Assembly (NCBI RefSeq): GCF_002105285.1
Contig: NZ_MUHR01000013.1
Coordinates: 167,816-231,815, forward strand
DNA from: Planktotalea arctica
Lineage (GTDB): Bacteria; Pseudomonadota; Alphaproteobacteria; Rhodobacterales; Rhodobacteraceae
Reading direction: 5' to 3'
Length of the DNA stretch: 64,000 nt
In this document: piece after piece, positions 44,354 through 53,163 of the stretch
Layout of the letters: every line of letters begins with the position of its first letter
How positions within the stretch are numbered: position 1 is the first letter of the stretch
Translations under genes and position numbers: made by a program
Notes under the pieces: generated by a model
Told to the model about the DNA's origin: nothing
Seen by the model: the letters and a program-made list of their open reading frames with translations, nothing else
Databases searched by the model: none

Positions 44354-44466
44354 TTCAATCCTCCGGACGGGCACATTGGTTTAAGGGTTAGAGTTTCAAT
44401 AAAATGGCGAGTCGAAACAAGCTGGCAAAGTGCGTAAAATAGGGGCACTGGCAGAATTCTGCTGGA

Positions 44467-44817
44467 TCAGCGCGGTGATTTACCCAAAAGTTGCCGATAT
44501 CCATGCTCGGTCATCCAGTGAGCGCGGGCCAGATGGCTGTCATGAATGTGCCGCGCACGTTCAGGATCAATGGAGGGATCAAGCGAAAACAGGACGGACA
44601 CGACCTCTCGCCAATCCGCACTGTCGGCATAGGCGTCCAAGAGGCGCATGTAGAGTGTGACATGCGTCCGGTCGTAATCTGTCAGAACCGCACTTTCAGG
44701 CGGTGCATCAAGGAAGTCTGCGTTCGTCAACGTGCCCCCCTTGTTCGGCACGTTACTGCCGATTGAAGCGTCTGTTAACCATTTCCAACCTTCGCGCGCC
44801 GGAGCCCCCAATTTCAT
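44467..44817 (-). CDS. QseM-like DUF2285 antiactivator
   Basis: 116 aa. The C-terminal half TLYMRLLDAYADSADWREVV then DSHLARAHWMTEHGYRQLL is the short DUF2285-type pattern. In ICEMlSymR7A, QseM is such a stand-alone DUF2285 protein that binds and blocks FseA and TraR. Its place here, between an XRE regulator gene and the FseA-like gene, supports the same job. The first ~40 residues are an extension without clear similarity. Confidence 0.7.
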   Translation of the reverse strand: MKLGAPAREGWKWLTDASIGSNVPNKGGTLTNADFLDAPPESAVLTDYDRTHVTLYMRLLDAYADSADWREVVSVLFSLDPSIDPERARHIHDSHLARAHWMTEHGYRQLLGKSPR

Positions 44818-44851
44818 GCAATGACGCAGTCAACTGGTTGAGCAATCTGCT

Positions 44852-45106
44852 CTAACGGGTTCCTTTGCCAACCTCATCGGACTCGTTAATCAACACACCT
44901 TCGCCTTGAGCGGTCGTCAGAAATACGATGCCGACGGCTTCAAGCGCCCGGCGCACCTGATCATCGGTCGACTCGAAGACCCGCTTGCCGTGGGGCGACT
45001 CGAGGCGTTTCAACGCGGTCAATGAGACCAGGGCCCGTTCAGCGAGCGTTTCCTGAGTCCAACCAAGTAACGCGCGCGCGGCCCGTGTTTGTCGGGCGGT
45101 GATCAT
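44852..45106 (-). CDS. XRE-family regulator (QseC-like)
   Basis: 84 aa. A helix-turn-helix lies at about residues 3-60 (RQTRAARALLGWTQETLAER, then LTALKRLESP). The C-terminus VGIVFLTTAQGEGVLI is a feature common to this small XRE group. It is immediately upstream of the QseM-like gene; in ICEMlSymR7A the XRE protein QseC controls qseM. The gap to DUF736 (190 bp) is where an operator would be expected. Confidence 0.75.
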   Translation of the reverse strand: MITARQTRAARALLGWTQETLAERALVSLTALKRLESPHGKRVFESTDDQVRRALEAVGIVFLTTAQGEGVLINESDEVGKGTR

Positions 45107-45296
45107 GCATGATCACCTCCACGGACACATCTGCGCACGCCAGAACTACGACTATATTAGTCGTTCTTGGCGTTGATGGCGAGTGATTATCTGTTTTTGA
45201 GCAGGTGTTTGGCGGAAATCGCCCAATCCGATTCGGTTGGGTCTTGAAGTGCGTGTCCCCGCCCGGTGCGTCCGGGCGGGGTTGTGCTGCGGTGGC

Positions 45297-45620
45297 TCAG
45301 TCGCCGTTGCGGCGGACCGGGCGGGACCAGATCAGGCTGTAGGCGTCGCCGTCCTCCTCGTCGAAGAGGTTGGCGTAGATCGGAGCGGTGAAGCTCGGAT
45401 CGTCCAGCTTGAGGCCCAGATACGCGCGGCCTTCGTTGGAGGTCTTCGACCAGGCGGCTCCGATTTCGGCGCGGCCCACGAGGACGCGGTGGCTTGGGGC
45501 GTTCTCGCTGGTCTGGCTGGTTTCGGGAACGATGCGGACGTTCTTGGCCTGAACGTTGAGGGTGACGATTTCGCCGGTGTATTCGGTGCCGGACTTCTTG
45601 AAGGTGCCGATGGTTGCCAT
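45297..45620 (-). CDS. DUF736 family protein (copy 2)
   Basis: 107 aa, start MATIGTFKKSGTEYTGEIVT and core GAAWSKTSNEGRAYLGLKLD, paralogous to the gene at 40591-40929 but strongly diverged. An upstream GGAG is well placed. Function unknown. Two DUF736 genes on one element imply either distinct roles or acquisition from two sources. Confidence 0.88.
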   Translation of the reverse strand: MATIGTFKKSGTEYTGEIVTLNVQAKNVRIVPETSQTSENAPSHRVLVGRAEIGAAWSKTSNEGRAYLGLKLDDPSFTAPIYANLFDEEDGDAYSLIWSRPVRRNGD

Positions 45621-46322
45621 TGTGGTTCTCCTTGATCAGATGTTTTCGAGCCCGCACCATTGCGGCCTCGATGGAGATCGACAGGCCGGAGGCGACCGGC
45701 GGCTCACCCGGCACGGGCCGGAACATCAGTGGAGGACGGGGACGGGAGACTTTCTTGTCGCGCGAGGAATGGCGGCGCAGCCGACTGGGGAAGAAAGTCG
45801 ACCAACCCCGTTGAGCCTTAGGCGGTCGAGGCGCAGCCGTCCTTCGGCCAGATCAGTCCATTGACGAGGCCATATGGAGCGGTCGACCAAGGCAGAGATG
45901 ATCAGTGGAGACCTTGGCACCCATAGGCACCCCATGGGGTCAGGCACGACCGAATTTCCGACAATCGTCTCGCGATTCAGGCCAAATGACCTGGAGCTTC
46001 ATAGTTCCAAACAGCCTTTGCGAGACCGCTGCCGCCACAGACTGTGACGTGCCGCGTTGAACGGAACTGCCTTGAAGACAATCGAGGTGGCCCCGCTACG
46101 TCATGGCTCAAGCTGCCCATCCCAGCGGTCCCCACTCGGTCACTCATCGAAAACATCGAGAGTTAAGCGACGGCCCTGATCTTCTTTCCGGCCAAACCCA
46201 TGCGGCTAAGCTTCGCTGGCTATTTCCGTGCGTGGATCGGGTGGGGCTACGCCTGCTATCCGAAACAATGCGGTGAAGCCGACTGCCACAGCACCGATGA
46301 TTGCGACGACTATCTGCCATGT
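45621..46322. other. 702-bp stretch without a convincing gene
   Basis: No supported CDS. A perfect 9-bp inverted repeat (GACTTTCTT 45748-45756, AAGAAAGTC 45791-45799) encloses 34 nt. The frames here are short and have poor protein character. The stretch may contain regulatory DNA for the DUF736 gene or oriT. Confidence 0.4.
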
Positions 46323-46646
46323 TTAGGACGGCATCGCGAATCTGGTGATGCCAAGGGTCGCCGCATACCCGGCAATCGCAGCGGGACCTGCAAAGAAGGC
46401 TGCAACGAGGGCGCGGACCCAGAGGGGCCGTGCGAAAGCGAACGCAAGTTGGCCGACAATCGCCACGGCACCTGCGGCAACTGCGCCCAAAAGGACCCCC
46501 CCGACGGCCCCCGTTCCAGTCTCATAGGCCCACACTCCGACCGTGACGCCCGCGAGCAGTGGCAACGCATAGACGGCTAGGGTGAACACGAGCCAACAGA
46601 GAAACCCGACGGTGACGAGCAAGAGGACGATATTGAGAACAAGCAT
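46323..46646 (-). CDS. Small four-helix membrane protein
   Basis: 107 aa with three or four hydrophobic stretches filling almost the whole sequence (MLVLNIVLLLVTVGFLCWLV at the start). No family recognised. ATG 46646 is chosen because the upstream extension to 46751 is polar and unlike the rest. It lies among conjugative-element genes and probably belongs to the element. Confidence 0.6.
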   Translation of the reverse strand: MLVLNIVLLLVTVGFLCWLVFTLAVYALPLLAGVTVGVWAYETGTGAVGGVLLGAVAAGAVAIVGQLAFAFARPLWVRALVAAFFAGPAAIAGYAATLGITRFAMPS

Positions 46647-46922
46647 GGTGAATGCCTCCGTGCTAATCGGTTGAATGATTACGCCATCCACCACCACCTC
46701 AGCGCAACCGAATGGTAGTTCAAAAAGCGGGTTTTTGGTAGTCTTGAGCATTGTGACCGGGAGTGATCGGCGAGAATTTGCAACTGATCACACGCCTTCG
46801 AACTGAAGTTTCAATGGGACCAGCGTGACGCGAACTCGGACAGTGAGACCTGATCGGTGTCACGGGTAGTGTCTGGAGCGTATTGGCATCTGGATGTTCA
46901 GTATTGCTCGTAAATGCAGCGC

Positions 46923-47864
46923 TCACGCGCTGCACCCTTTGCGAAAATCAAAGGCCTTGATGCCGAGCTTGCGGGCCTTGTCTGCGAAATTATCTTGGAT
47001 GCCTGTGCCGGGGAAGATAATGACGCCGATGGGCAGGACGTCGAGGATCTGATCGTTGCGCTTGAAGGGGGCGGCTTTGGCGTGGCGCGTCCAGTCGGGC
47101 TTGAAGGCAACTTGTGTGACCTTGCGGGTCTCGGCCCATTTGGCAGCGATCAGTTCGGCACCGCGCGGCGATCCGCCATGCAGCAGCACCATGTCGGTGT
47201 GCTTGGAATGAACCTTGTCGAGGGTATCCCAGATCAATCGGTGATCATTGAACTCGAGCCCACCGGTGAAGGCAATTTTGGTTCCTGCTGGCAGATAGAC
47301 TTCAGTATCTGCTCGGGTTTTTGCGGCAAGGAAGTCCCGACTGTCGATCATGGCCGCAGTGAGATTGCGGTGATTGACCCGTGATCCGGTGCGGGTCGCC
47401 CAAGGGGAGCCCGTCAGACGCAGATAATGCTCGGCGGCATGGTCGCGGAAGATCTCCATGCAGTCGCGGCGGTTGAGGAGCGTTTGGCCGGTCGCGATCA
47501 GATGTTCGAGCTGGACGGATTTGACCTCTGAGCCGTCCTGTTCGCGCTGGCGGCGTTTTTGCGCCTGTTCGTTGTCGTCGAGTTTGCGTTCGATCCGGTC
47601 GGTCGCGCGATGGAACATGTTGACTGCCGACCAGAGCATCTCGTCGAGATCGGCATCGAGGCTGGTGTCGGCCATCGTGGCGACAAGGGCGTCGAAGATG
47701 TCGCTGACGGCACCTGCGATCAGGCGATCTTCGGGTACGTCGCGGGGGTCGGGGTCGTTTTCGGAATGACGGTAGCCGTAGAGTTCCAGATCGCTGCAGA
47801 TGGCGTGGGTGGGGGACGCGTCGTGGTGTGGCTCGGCATCTGTGTGGTGGGGATCGGCATACAT
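46923..47864 (-). CDS. DUF2493 (SLOG-like) domain protein
   Basis: 313 aa. The N-terminal ~180 residues are charged and helical. The C-terminal ~110 residues form a DUF2493 Rossmann-like domain: KIAFTGGLEFNDHRLIWDTL, then LLHGGSPRGAELIAAKWAE, then IGVIIFPGTGIQDNFADKAR. The domain belongs to the SLOG group, which is thought to bind nucleotides or nucleotide signals. The start 47864 follows AAGGAG at correct spacing. Common on these elements; the role is unknown. Confidence 0.85.
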   Translation of the reverse strand: MYADPHHTDAEPHHDASPTHAICSDLELYGYRHSENDPDPRDVPEDRLIAGAVSDIFDALVATMADTSLDADLDEMLWSAVNMFHRATDRIERKLDDNEQAQKRRQREQDGSEVKSVQLEHLIATGQTLLNRRDCMEIFRDHAAEHYLRLTGSPWATRTGSRVNHRNLTAAMIDSRDFLAAKTRADTEVYLPAGTKIAFTGGLEFNDHRLIWDTLDKVHSKHTDMVLLHGGSPRGAELIAAKWAETRKVTQVAFKPDWTRHAKAAPFKRNDQILDVLPIGVIIFPGTGIQDNFADKARKLGIKAFDFRKGCSA

Positions 47865-47980
47865 GGTGTGCTCCTTCGTCGGTTTGACCGCGACCGCCGC
47901 GGCCTTCATGGCGCCGAAAGAGGGCAGGCGGGGCGGACCTGCACCCGCATGGGCCGCAGCGCAGCGGAGGAGGCTGGAGG

Positions 47981-48037
47981 CCGGTTCTTTTGGCTCGCGA
48001 TGGAAAGGCGGCTCTGCCGCCGCCGGAAAAGAACCGG
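47981..48037. repeat. Nested inverted repeat (cruciform) between toprim and DUF2493 genes
   Basis: CCGGTTCTTTT (47981-47991) pairs with AAAAGAACCGG (48027-48037), an 11-bp perfect stem. A second hairpin, GGCGG/CCGCC (48007-48011, 48017-48021), lies inside the loop. The 288-bp gap 47865-48152 has no gene. It could be a terminator for the Toprim gene, a leader, or an oriT-type structure. Confidence 0.45.
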
Positions 48038-48152
48038 GCGCAGGCGTTGCGGGTCCGTTCCGTTTGCCGTCCGGTCGCCCTCCCAAGAAGGCCGGGGTCG
48101 CGCGTCCCACCGAGCTGGGGGCACCTCCCTTGCTGGTCACAGCGGGGGTGCA

Positions 48153-49235
48153 CTAGCCGGGTGCGGCCTCGTTCGCGGTCAAAGCTGCAGCATCCATGAA
48201 GCGGGCGACGTCTTCCGGCGCGATCTGGACCCGAAGCGCGTTTCGGAGGGCATCGGCTCCAAGCAGGCGGAGATCGTCGTTGAAATCACCGAACTGCGGT
48301 GACAGGGGGATAGCCTCGATGCCTACCTCTTCGGCGCGTTGGGTCAGGCGAGCCGATGCACCATCGCCGGCTGGATCGTTGTCACGGACGATATAGAGGC
48401 GTTGGAGGGACAGTGGGAAGCGGATGGAGGCAAGATGGGCAGCGGACAGCGCTGCGGCCATCGGCAGATTGGGCAGGATAATTCTGAGCGACAGAATGGT
48501 TTCGATGCCTTCACCTGCTGCCATGACATCGCGTGCGGTGCCAAACCGGACAGCGTGGCCGAGCAAATTGCCCATCGCACGGCGAGGCGTGTCGATTGGG
48601 GCTTTGCCCAAGTTTGTCTTCGAGAAGCCGTTCGGATCAAGCCACGTGCGATGTGCGCCGGTGATCGCGCCATTGAGATCGGTGACCGATGCGATGAGGG
48701 CGGGCCAGATTTCGGTCTCGGAATGCCGATCTGGTCGGTAGTAGCATCGCGGATGAAACCGCAGGCTTGCGGTGTTGTTCAATGCTGTCAGTCCACGGTT
48801 GTGCAGGTATTCTTCGGCCAGCGTCCCCGCAATCGGCTGCGACATGGCAATGAGCCGCTTGGCTGCTTTCGGCGATCCGGTCGGTGCGGGATCAGATCGG
48901 GACGCTATGTCGTCTGGGCGTTTTGGAGGCGGCAGGCTGAGAAATCGCCGGGCCTCTTGTGCGATATCGGCAAAATCGACGAAACCGCAGGTCTCGCGTA
49001 TGATGTCGAGCAGATCGCCATGCTCTCCGGTGGCTGCATCGGTCCATTTCCCTGCAGCACCTTTGCCGGAAAGCGGCCCTTTGAGACGGACAAACAGGGA
49101 GCGTCCGGGCGTGTTGCGGGCATCGCCAACCATCCAGTAACCGCCTTCACGATGCCCGTTCGATAGGTAGTGCCGACAAACAGCTTCAGCATCGCTGGCG
49201 AGCGCTTCGGTCAGATCGACAATGGAACGGGACAT
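48153..49235 (-). CDS. Toprim domain protein with DUF7146-like N-terminus
   Basis: 360 aa primase-like protein. The N-terminal part (about residues 1-110) includes YWMVGDARNTPGRSLFVRLK; the middle has TGAHRTWLDPNGFSKTNLGK. The Toprim core is VMAAGEGIETILS (Glu) followed by LYIVRDNDPAGDGA (D-x-D). Such proteins on mobile elements are taken to be primases or DNA-processing enzymes. GGAGG precedes ATG 49235. Confidence 0.87.
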   Translation of the reverse strand: MSRSIVDLTEALASDAEAVCRHYLSNGHREGGYWMVGDARNTPGRSLFVRLKGPLSGKGAAGKWTDAATGEHGDLLDIIRETCGFVDFADIAQEARRFLSLPPPKRPDDIASRSDPAPTGSPKAAKRLIAMSQPIAGTLAEEYLHNRGLTALNNTASLRFHPRCYYRPDRHSETEIWPALIASVTDLNGAITGAHRTWLDPNGFSKTNLGKAPIDTPRRAMGNLLGHAVRFGTARDVMAAGEGIETILSLRIILPNLPMAAALSAAHLASIRFPLSLQRLYIVRDNDPAGDGASARLTQRAEEVGIEAIPLSPQFGDFNDDLRLLGADALRNALRVQIAPEDVARFMDAAALTANEAAPG

Positions 49236-49295
49236 ATTGATACCTCCAATGAAAAAAGGGCCCACCTCGCGGAGGACCCAGTGGGGAGTACGTTG

Positions 49296-49496
49296 TCATT
49301 CCGCGGCGGTGCACTGCTTGTCCTGCCTCGTATCGTCAGGATGGCCGGGGCCATCGTCTTGGTCGATAGCCCAATTGCCGTCATTTCGGCGCTCCGCTGC
49401 GATTGGGGCCATTTTTGGCGTTTCAATTGTGCGACGTTCAGCTTCCCAAACGGCGAAGTCGAAGGTCGAGGCGGGTGTGGTGTCTGGTTCGGTCAT
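49296..49496 (-). CDS. Small acidic hypothetical protein
   Basis: 66 aa (MTEPDTTPASTFDFAVWEAE at the start), hydrophilic, with no recognised domain. It lies between the parB-like and toprim genes on the same strand with 60-75 nt on each side, and its composition looks protein-like. No strong ribosome site. Confidence 0.5.
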   Translation of the reverse strand: MTEPDTTPASTFDFAVWEAERRTIETPKMAPIAAERRNDGNWAIDQDDGPGHPDDTRQDKQCTAAE

Positions 49497-49570
49497 CGGA
49501 GTGCTCTTGCTATAAAAGAGGAAGGACCCGGCGTGAGGGCCGGGTCCATGGTTGGTTGAGGGAGACTGAG

Positions 49571-51634
49571 CTACTCGGCTGCGACCGGTTCGACCTCAGG
49601 CGTATCGTCCGCACCGGGTATATCCGCTGCTTCGATGGGGCTGTCAGCGCCGGTCTCGGCTACCGCTGGCTTATCCGCTTCTGATACTGTGGCATCGTCG
49701 CCCGGTGTGCGCAGTGGTTCGGGCAACCAGCCGGTCCCATGCAGCAACTCTTCGGCGGCAGTCACCATCTCAGGCTTCTTCAAGCCCGTGATCCGGTTAG
49801 CGGCATCGTCACCTTTGGCCTCCCGCACCGCTTCGAGAATCTGCGCCTTGGTCACGCGTGACAGGTAGGCCTCCGCCGTTGGTGTCCAGCCCACTGCGGC
49901 CATGTCGAGCCTCAGCGCAGTGGCCAGAATGTCGGCATGGGCAAGTGCCCCAGGGCGGCGATTGTAGGCCGCTTGCACCGCGTTGAGCGTCAGCGACACG
50001 CAATGGGCGAAGAGGGCCTGACGGCTGTCACTGTCGAAGTCGATCAGCACCTCCCACAGGTCTTCCGGAGCTTTGGGCAGGTGCTTGACCCAGTTCTCAG
50101 ACCGCGCCTCGATGGCCTGTGCCGAGGGGGTATCGGCCAGACCGGGGGCTTGGGCGGAGAAGGCGGCGCTGCGCGGGTCGATCTCGATGCAGCTGTTGAG
50201 GCCGTAGCGGTAGAACAGCTTGAGCGTCAGCACATGCAGGGCTGCCACGAAGGCGATATGTGGATCGCCCGCAAGTGCGTCGCGCAGGGCCAGCGTTCGA
50301 TGTGCCGTCAGTTCCGTGACGAGGCGGTCAGAGAGCGGTTTGATGCCGTCGTCTTCGTCCTCCTCGTCATGTGGTGCTCCGGCGTCAGGATCAATGTCGG
50401 CGTCATCAACATCCGCATCGGCTGTACCCGCGTCAGGTTGATCTTCAGAGGGAAGGGCCGGCTCGTCTTCCGGACGCACATAGCCGCGTTCGACGCGCAG
50501 CCGCCCCGAACTGTCGATGCTGACGAAGGCCCCGGCGATTGCCAACTCGTCCTCCTCGAAGCGGACCGGACGATCCTGCAACGTCTCCATCGCCGTCTCG
50601 ATCTCGCCCAACCGCGCATCGACCTCGTCTGGCAATTCGTCGGCATCGGCATGATCTGCCTCAAGTTTCTCGAACTCCGTCTTGAGCGCATCGTAGGTCG
50701 CCACTTCCTCGTCGGTCATCGGTTCGACCTCACCCGCCATGCGCCGCATGCCGTAGGTGTGGCCATAGGGAAAGTCGGTATCCACCTCGAACCAGTGCCA
50801 ACCTTCGGCCTGAATGGCCTCGGCATCTTCGCGCAGCTTTTCGGTGACCATCAGGCCGAGCAGTCCGGCATCCTGCAGCCAACCAACATCATCGGTCTGG
50901 AACAGGTCGCGCAGGATCGCACCGCCCGCATCCACATAGGCGTCCAGCCCGACATATTGCGCGCGACGGTCGGAGGCGCGCACCGCGCCTTCTGTGAGCA
51001 TGCGGCGGATTTCATAGGGCTGCTTGGAGTAGTGCCGCTGCAACGCTTCCCAGACCTGTTCCTGCCGTTCGTGGTCGGGATTGACCGTGAAGGCCATCAG
51101 CTGGTCGAGAGTCATTTCCTCCTCGGCATAGGCGTCGAGCAGGGACGGCGCGACGGCGGCAAGCTTGAGCCGCTGTTTGACAATGCTGGCCGAGACGAAG
51201 AACGCGGCCGCGATCTCTTCCTCGCTCTTGCCCTTCTCGGGCATCGCCTGAAAGGCGCGAAACTGGTCGAGTGGATGCAAAGGCGCGCGCTGGATATTTT
51301 CCGCCAAGCTGTCTTCCTCGGCGAGGCCGTCTGTGCGGATGATGCAGGGCACAGGTGCGGTGCGATTGAGGCGTTTCTGCTTGACGAGAAATTCCAGCGC
51401 CCGGAAACGCCGCCCGCCCGCCGGGATTTCGAACATGCCAGTCTCTGCGCCGCTCTCGTCCAGAACGGGCCGGACCGTCAGGCTGGCCAGCAGGGTGCGC
51501 CGGGCGATGTCCTCGGCCAGCTCCTCAATCGACACACCCGCCTTGGTGTGACGGACGTTGGACTGGCTGAGCAGGAGCTTGTTGAAGGGGATATCGCGCG
51601 AGGCGCTGAGGGTGATTTTCTGTTGCTTGGTCAT
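49571..51634 (-). CDS. ParB/RepB/Spo0J nuclease-domain protein
   Basis: 687 aa. The N-terminal ParB domain (about residues 10-110) has IPFNKLLLSQSNVRHTKAGV, the GGRRFRAL motif in IPAGGRRFRALEFLV, and LAEEDSLAENIQR. The KorB-like HTH region includes EEIAAAFFVSASIVKQRLKL. A long acidic central stretch follows (Asp/Glu-rich, about 380-480). This length and layout match the ParB-like proteins of ICEs rather than the ~300-aa partition ParB; no parA is nearby. ATG 51634 is chosen; the frame is open to 51739 through a conserved leader. Confidence 0.9.
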   Translation of the reverse strand: MTKQQKITLSASRDIPFNKLLLSQSNVRHTKAGVSIEELAEDIARRTLLASLTVRPVLDESGAETGMFEIPAGGRRFRALEFLVKQKRLNRTAPVPCIIRTDGLAEEDSLAENIQRAPLHPLDQFRAFQAMPEKGKSEEEIAAAFFVSASIVKQRLKLAAVAPSLLDAYAEEEMTLDQLMAFTVNPDHERQEQVWEALQRHYSKQPYEIRRMLTEGAVRASDRRAQYVGLDAYVDAGGAILRDLFQTDDVGWLQDAGLLGLMVTEKLREDAEAIQAEGWHWFEVDTDFPYGHTYGMRRMAGEVEPMTDEEVATYDALKTEFEKLEADHADADELPDEVDARLGEIETAMETLQDRPVRFEEDELAIAGAFVSIDSSGRLRVERGYVRPEDEPALPSEDQPDAGTADADVDDADIDPDAGAPHDEEDEDDGIKPLSDRLVTELTAHRTLALRDALAGDPHIAFVAALHVLTLKLFYRYGLNSCIEIDPRSAAFSAQAPGLADTPSAQAIEARSENWVKHLPKAPEDLWEVLIDFDSDSRQALFAHCVSLTLNAVQAAYNRRPGALAHADILATALRLDMAAVGWTPTAEAYLSRVTKAQILEAVREAKGDDAANRITGLKKPEMVTAAEELLHGTGWLPEPLRTPGDDATVSEADKPAVAETGADSPIEAADIPGADDTPEVEPVAAE

Positions 51635-51641
51635 CGGGGTT

Positions 51642-51691
51642 CTCCGCGACGGGCCGGTCGGGAACCTCTCTCGACCTTCAAACCCGTCACG
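51642..51691 (-). promoter_or_regulatory. Shared 5' leader repeat upstream of the parB-like gene
   Basis: About 50 bp, starting 8 nt upstream of the ATG. It is nearly identical to 52958-53009 before the DUF932 gene. Both copies contain GACGGG and CCCGTC about 30 nt apart on the mRNA sense strand, which can pair into a stem holding a GA/CU-rich loop. A co-regulating leader RNA or a binding site is inferred. Confidence 0.55.
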
Positions 51692-51756
51692 AAAAACCCG
51701 ACCCACCTCTTCCTCTGGGGAAGGGACGGACCGGGACAATCTGGGTGCGACGTTGT

Positions 51757-52950
51757 TCAGGCGGCAGCTTCCAGAAGCTTCTTGGCGCGGGTTTCCATTT
51801 CCAACCGCGCGTCTTGCTGGGGTTTGTTGCGCGCGACCGCCGTGATGCCCTGCACGAAATCAAAGACGCTTTCGGGCGGGCGGTCTTCTTCGGTCAGGAC
51901 GGCGTCGATGATTGTCGACGCCGCTGCTTTCGAGAACCCGCGCTTGCGCAGAAAATCGGACCGATCGTCGTCGTTGCGGGCGACAATCTTCTCGCGCGCG
52001 GCGCGGATGCCGTCGATGAAGGGCGCGGGCGATGAGTTGGCGAAATTCTTGAGGGCCGGGGCGGCCTCATGCGCGAAACGGGATGCGGCATATTTCGAGT
52101 GACGGATTTTGATCTCTTGGAAATCCTCGACGCCCCAGAGGTTGCGGTTTTGGCAGACGGCACGGAGGTAGAAGCTGGCGATGCCCAGCGTTTTGGCACC
52201 GACTTCCGAATTCCAGCAATAGAACCCGCGGAAATAGAGGTCTGGCGAACCATCGGGCAGGATCCCCGCCTCGATCGGGTTCATGTCGTCGACCAGGAAC
52301 AGGAACACATCACGATCCGAGGCATAGAGCGTTGTTGTTTCCTTGGTCACGTCCACACGCGGATTGTAGATGCCCGTAGACCAATCCAGCACGCCCGGCA
52401 CCTTCCAGCGCGTATCACCGGTGCCGTTGCCCGCGATGCGTTGCACGGCGGAGACCAGTTCGTGGTCGTAGATGCGCCCATAGTCGGGGCCGGTGACGGC
52501 ACGCAGTTCCGTGCGCCCGTTCGCGACCTCCATGGTCTTGATCTGCTCTGCCCGGTGGTTGGTCAGCCCATATTGCAGGTTGATGCCTGCAAGCGGTGCG
52601 GGCAACTGACGCAGATAGGCGGCAGGCGCGCCGACAATGCTCGACAATTGTCCAAAGCTCCAATGCGTCGGCGCGATTGGTTCGTCGGCCCCGGGTAGGA
52701 CCAACCCCAGTTTCTCGGGGTCATCGCGATGCGCCTCGACCCGGATCGCGGCACTCTCCACGGTCCGTGTTCGGCTCTGCTCAGCGCGGGTTTTCACAGA
52801 CGCGAAGAGGTCGTCGAGGGACAGGTATCGCTCATCATCGGGGCGCGAGAACCACTCCGACGAGACGCGATCCACGTTTTCACCGCGTGACACATCAACC
52901 TTGTAACCGCCACTGGCGTTACGCCCGGCATCGATAATTTGGGTATTCAT
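51757..52950 (-). CDS. DUF932 (phage/plasmid-like TIGR03299) protein
   Basis: 397 aa. Recognised by SEWFSRPDDERYLSLDDLFA, GAPAAYLRQLPAPLAGINLQ and TLYASDRDVFLFLVDDMNPI, the pattern of the DUF932 proteins of plasmids and ICEs. Biochemical role unknown. It heads the minus-strand gene block; the shared leader lies just upstream. Confidence 0.87.
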   Translation of the reverse strand: MNTQIIDAGRNASGGYKVDVSRGENVDRVSSEWFSRPDDERYLSLDDLFASVKTRAEQSRTRTVESAAIRVEAHRDDPEKLGLVLPGADEPIAPTHWSFGQLSSIVGAPAAYLRQLPAPLAGINLQYGLTNHRAEQIKTMEVANGRTELRAVTGPDYGRIYDHELVSAVQRIAGNGTGDTRWKVPGVLDWSTGIYNPRVDVTKETTTLYASDRDVFLFLVDDMNPIEAGILPDGSPDLYFRGFYCWNSEVGAKTLGIASFYLRAVCQNRNLWGVEDFQEIKIRHSKYAASRFAHEAAPALKNFANSSPAPFIDGIRAAREKIVARNDDDRSDFLRKRGFSKAAASTIIDAVLTEEDRPPESVFDFVQGITAVARNKPQQDARLEMETRAKKLLEAAA

Positions 52951-52957
52951 TGGGTAT

Positions 52958-53009
52958 CTCCCGCGACGGGCGGTCGGGAGCCTCTCTCTCGACCTCCAAA
53001 CCCGTCACG
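52958..53009 (-). promoter_or_regulatory. Shared 5' leader repeat upstream of the DUF932 gene
   Basis: About 52 bp, starting 7 nt upstream of the DUF932 ATG, matching 51642-51691 with few changes. The pairing blocks GACGGG (52965-52970) and CCCGTC (53001-53006) are kept in both copies. Confidence 0.55.
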
Positions 53010-53109
53010 GGAACAGCCTCCACTCTCTCACTCCGATGGCTTTGGGGGATGAACGCTTCCTTTTTGGAACTCTGGTTGTTGAACTCAGGTGTCCGATGCT
53101 TGTATGCAA

Positions 53110-53163
53110 ATTTCGGACAAGTCACTTCCATCATGTCCGAAATCATGCTACAGATTTCGGACA
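53110..53163. promoter_or_regulatory. Three-site operator of the AbiE-like pair
   Basis: The 10-mer ATTTCGGACA occurs at 53110-53119 and 53154-53163, with its reverse complement TGTCCGAAAT at 53134-53143. All three are perfect. They lie immediately before the antitoxin start. AbiEi antitoxins are known to bind inverted repeats in their own promoter, so this is the likely autoregulatory site. Confidence 0.65.

Noticed and set aside
45187..45726. 179-codon minus-strand frame
   Set aside because: Different frame of the DUF736 gene; very Arg/Pro-rich.
46200..46580. 126-codon plus-strand frame
   Set aside because: Antisense to the small membrane protein and composed of Gly/Arg/Asp-rich sequence without domain pattern.
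49937..52102. 721-codon plus-strand open frame
   Set aside because: It is antisense to the parB-like and DUF932 genes, whose protein motifs are clear; the frame stays open because of high GC.
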